Assembly: GCA_025934635.1 (NCBI GenBank)
Contig: JAICWX010000315.1
Coordinates: 1-9,931, forward strand
Source: Streptosporangiaceae bacterium
GTDB taxonomy: Bacteria; Actinomycetota; Actinomycetes; Streptosporangiales; Streptosporangiaceae
DNA length: 9,931 nt
Direction: 5' to 3'
A model generated the notes under the pieces. It was not told where the DNA came from. It did not search any database and saw only the letters and a program-made list of their open reading frames with translations. Of the stretch, positions 8,794 to 9,931 are shown piece after piece; position 1 is the stretch's first letter; every line of letters starts with the position of its first letter. A program made the position numbers and the translations under genes.

Positions 8794-8812
8794 GTAGTGT
8801 CAATGAGACTAC
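8794..8812. promoter_or_regulatory. 19-bp near-perfect inverted repeat in the cox/integrase intergenic region
   Basis: The element GTAGTGTCAATGAGACTAC is symmetric about A8803, with eight of nine arm positions complementary. It contains TTGACA on the minus strand (8798-8803), a consensus -35 pointing toward the cox operon, but the matching -10 is poor. A TGAGAC half-site recurs at 8771-8776. It looks like an operator for a dimeric regulator; which gene it serves is unclear. Confidence 0.4.
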
Positions 8813-8855
8813 CCATCATGATTTCGACAGGATGCGGCTACTTACGGGAGGCACT

Positions 8856-8879
8856 GTGATTATCGGTCCGATAGGTCAC
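8856..8879. promoter_or_regulatory. Inverted repeat TATCGG-T-CCGATA with outer GTGA/TCAC arms
   Basis: A perfect 6-1-6 dyad (8861-8873) is flanked by GTGAT on the left and GGTCAC on the right, so outer bases also pair. It ends 14 bases before the integrase-like ATG at 8894, a position suited to autorepression or excisionase-type binding. The function is inferred from position only. Confidence 0.4.
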
Positions 8880-8893
8880 AGGAAACGCGAGCA

Positions 8894-9180
8894 ATGGCAA
8901 GTACAAGGCAGCGGGATAACGGCAAGTTCGTAGGTCTCTACCGCGACCCACGGGGCACCAGCGGTCAGCAGGAACATTCACCGCCGAGAAGGAAGCGCAG
9001 AAAAGCAGCAGACAGGGCAGCGGCACTAGTTTCGGGCGGTCATAATCCGCGTCTCGTACACAAGGCAACGCGACGGGGAAAGCTGACCGTTGCCTGTTAT
9101 GCTCCGCGATGACCATAACGGCGCCCCGCCTGAACCATAGGAGGAGCGTCCAGACGGGCACCGAGTAGCGGACGCCTATG
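8894..9180 (+). pseudogene. Tyrosine-type integrase N-terminal remnant with multiple frameshifts
   Basis: It starts with ASTRQRDNGKFVGLYRDPRGT, the usual opening of actinobacterial phage or ICE integrases (Arm DNA-binding domain). The expected continuation RSAGTFTAEKEAQK appears only after shifting frame at about 8960-8961. AADRAAALVSGGHNPR then returns in the first frame after the AAAA run at 9001-9004. Next comes RGKLTVACYAPR and a stop at 9110-9112. A third frame resumes with LNHRRSVQTGTE and a TAG (9166-9168) where homologues usually have Tyr. The core SAM-like and catalytic domains (R..HxxR..Y) are absent. AGGAA upstream is well placed, so the start survives. This is a dead fragment. Family membership is by recognition of these phrases, not by search. 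Confidence 0.7.
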
Positions 9181-9183
9181 TAG

Positions 9184-9399
9184 TCATCGTCTGCATCGCA
9201 GGGAATCTGTGTCGTCGGTGTACTGCGGGGCTATGTCTGCGATCATCTGGCACAGTGCGCCGATTGAGTCGGCCACCAGCAGGCCGCTACCGGCCATCAC
9301 CGCGTACCGGCCGTCTGCCTTGAGTAATTCGCATTCCGGGTAAAGATGCCTGAACACCATCTCCGTAAGATTCGGCGGGAGACTAGGACGGACACTCAC
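9184..9399 (-). CDS. Small hypothetical protein in the mobile-element debris
   Basis: About 71 residues from GTG 9399, or 58 from ATG 9360; neither start has an ideal ribosome site (GGAAGGG is 12 bases before GTG). The core VFRHLYPECELLKADGRYAV, then AGSGLLVADSIGALCQMIADI, resembles the small actinobacterial proteins of pattern 'FPGWxI...GRWxATR...LxAxSLxxL' that often accompany integrative elements. Function is unknown. The frame is open to 9567, but the extra N-terminal part is antisense to the DUF397 remnant and has no protein-like character. It may itself be a relic. Confidence 0.45.
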   Translation of the reverse strand: MSVRPSLPPNLTEMVFRHLYPECELLKADGRYAVMAGSGLLVADSIGALCQMIADIAPQYTDDTDSLRCRR

Positions 9400-9473
9400 A
9401 GCGAATGCATTCCCTTCCGGCGTCCGTGCCTTATGTTGTCGCGCTGCTGCTCTTCCGCTAGTACCTCGCCTAA

Positions 9474-9644
9474 GATCTGAACTGGCGGAAGGCGACGTAC
9501 GGTAACGGCGGCGAAAATTGCGTGGAGGTCGGCACCGACGGGCACGCCCTGGTGGTCCGTGACACACAGGACCGTACTGGCCTCGTACTCACGATTACCC
9601 CGGCAGCCTAAAAGAGCTTCACAGGCAGCCTCAAGACCCGCTAG
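9474..9644 (+). pseudogene. DUF397-domain protein remnant with internal stop
   Basis: One frame reads DLNWRKATYGNGGENCVEVG, then ALVVRDTQD and LVLTITPAA, then TAA (9609-9611). It continues in frame as KSFTGSLKTR to TAG (9642-9644). This is the full DUF397 pattern 'WRKSSYS..G.CVEVA....V.VRDSKDP.G..L.FTPAAW..F', with the conserved Trp after PAA replaced by a stop. A TAA at 9471-9473 lies directly upstream and no ATG or GTG precedes the WRK motif, so the start is also lost or shifted. DUF397 proteins normally pair with an XRE-family regulator as a toxin-antitoxin-like or developmental unit; no XRE partner is visible here. The recognition is strong even though the gene is broken. Confidence 0.72.
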
Positions 9645-9681
9645 CCAACGCCCTCCCCTAGATGAGTGATTCCTTATGGGT

Positions 9682-9783
9682 TCAGTGGTCGTAGGCGATC
9701 AGGGACCGCTTGTCCTCGGCGCTGATCTGCCAGTTGTGCCAGATGCAGGCGGCCATGGCCAGCAGGCGCTGTCCGACGGCTCT
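9682..9783 (-). pseudogene. C-terminal remnant of an IS982-type transposase
   Basis: The last 33 residues of the frame, RAVGQRLLAMAACIWHNWQ and then KRSLIAYDH, match the closing helix and tail of actinobacterial DDE transposases that I associate with IS982. Upstream codons (9784-9888) show no similarity and run into the next gene's control region, so at least 85% of the transposase is missing. The catalytic DDE residues are not in the window. I could not confirm a terminal inverted repeat or target duplication beyond the stop. The fragment marks an old insertion that was later deleted. Confidence 0.6.
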
Positions 9784-9803
9784 CGTTGCGCGCGCGTAGG
9801 CAG

Positions 9804-9833
9804 CCGCGCGTGACGTCACAGTGTGACGCGCGG
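9804..9833. promoter_or_regulatory. 30-bp nested inverted repeat upstream of the right-edge gene
   Basis: The outer arms CCGCGCGT (9804-9811) and ACGCGCGG (9826-9833) are perfect complements. Between them lie two overlapping dyads: GTGACGTCAC (9810-9819) and GTCACA-G-TGTGAC (9815-9827). The element ends 46 bases before the ATG at 9880. It fits a regulator-binding site with stacked half-sites, or a small hairpin. The regulator is unknown. Confidence 0.45.
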
Positions 9834-9879
9834 CCTCACGCCTATCGGGTGACAGCACCTCAATGGAAGGAGAGCGCTC

Positions 9880-9931
9880 ATGCCACACACGAACAAGGCG
9901 TCCGCACCGGTCAGTATCGACATCCCGGAAT
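9880..9931 (+). CDS. Start of an unidentified gene (3' truncated by window edge)
   Basis: The ATG has a strong GGAAGGAG ribosome site (9865-9872) seven bases upstream, and the frame is open to the window end for 17 codons: MPHTNKASAPVSIDIPE. That is too short to assign a family. The polar, Ser/Ala-containing start suggests a cytosolic protein rather than a signal peptide. The nested inverted repeat at 9804-9833 probably belongs to its promoter. Confidence 0.6.
   Translation, partial: MPHTNKASAPVSIDIPE

Larger units (their letters stand above)
8620..8893. other. Intergenic control region between the cox operon and the integrase remnant
   Basis: No convincing gene is present. A + strand frame from 8676 to 8933 exists but lacks a ribosome site and any family resemblance. 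The stretch is less GC-rich than the operon and holds three separate dyads (8713-8726, 8794-8812, 8856-8879). The cox promoter is expected here because nothing upstream is co-directional, but I could not fix a -10/-35 pair with confidence. Confidence 0.5.

Noticed and set aside
8775..8803. Complete sigma-70 promoter from TTGACA at 8798-8803 (minus strand)
   Set aside because: At 17-base spacing the -10 position reads CTGTGT, too poor to call a promoter.
8676..8933. 85-codon + strand frame in the intergenic region
   Set aside because: It has no ribosome site and no recognisable fold, and it overlaps the dyads and the integrase start.
9400..9567. N-terminal extension of the 9184-9399 protein
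   Set aside because: It is antisense to the DUF397 relic, Arg/Pro-rich, and lacks protein-like features.
8620..9880. tRNA gene or attachment site near the integrase relic
   Set aside because: I saw no cloverleaf, T-loop GGTTCGAATCC-type sequence, or convincing direct repeat; the 8-bp GGCAGCCT repeat at 9602-9631 is too short to mean much.
9784..9888. N-terminal part of the frame containing the transposase tail
   Set aside because: It covers the inverted repeats and the ribosome site of the + strand gene and has no similarity to transposases.

Overview
The window is high-GC DNA that looks actinobacterial. The codons are strongly G/C-ended, several starts are GTG, genes are tightly overlapped with GGAGG-type ribosome sites, and the right end carries a DUF397-type remnant and an IS982-type transposase tail of the kind common in Streptomyces relatives. 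I cannot name the genus.

Left (1-1565, + strand): a short coupled operon. It holds the end of an ArsR-family repressor, an SRPBCC/AHSA1-like protein that overlaps it by ATGA, and an aminoglycoside-phosphotransferase-fold gene. The third gene is split by a one-base frameshift at the CCC run 1161-1163 and then reads into the convergent operon without a clear stop.

Centre (1566-8619, - strand): one long operon, transcribed right to left, for an aerobic form I molybdenum-copper CO dehydrogenase. The order is a small acidic protein, coxM (FAD subunit), coxS (2x[2Fe-2S] subunit), coxL (Mo/Cu subunit with the diagnostic AYRCSFR loop), an XdhC-type maturation factor fused to a C-terminal YHS metal-binding domain, coxG (SRPBCC protein with a basic C-terminal helix), and then five consecutive small single-pass membrane proteins. 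From coxM on, junctions are overlaps or gaps of at most 18 nt, so the membrane proteins are very probably co-expressed with the dehydrogenase. Electrons from CO would pass from the Mo/Cu centre through FeS to FAD and on to membrane quinone. CoxG and the five small membrane proteins are the candidates for the membrane-facing part. The five-gene membrane set and the XdhC-YHS fusion are the most interesting items here.

Right (8620-9931): a regulatory stretch with several operator-like dyads, then a graveyard of mobile-element debris. The debris comprises a frameshifted tyrosine-integrase N-terminus, a small hypothetical protein, a DUF397 remnant with an internal stop and a transposase C-terminus. 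It ends with a 30-bp inverted repeat ahead of a new + strand gene cut by the window edge.

Family calls rest on recognised motifs only; no database search was run.
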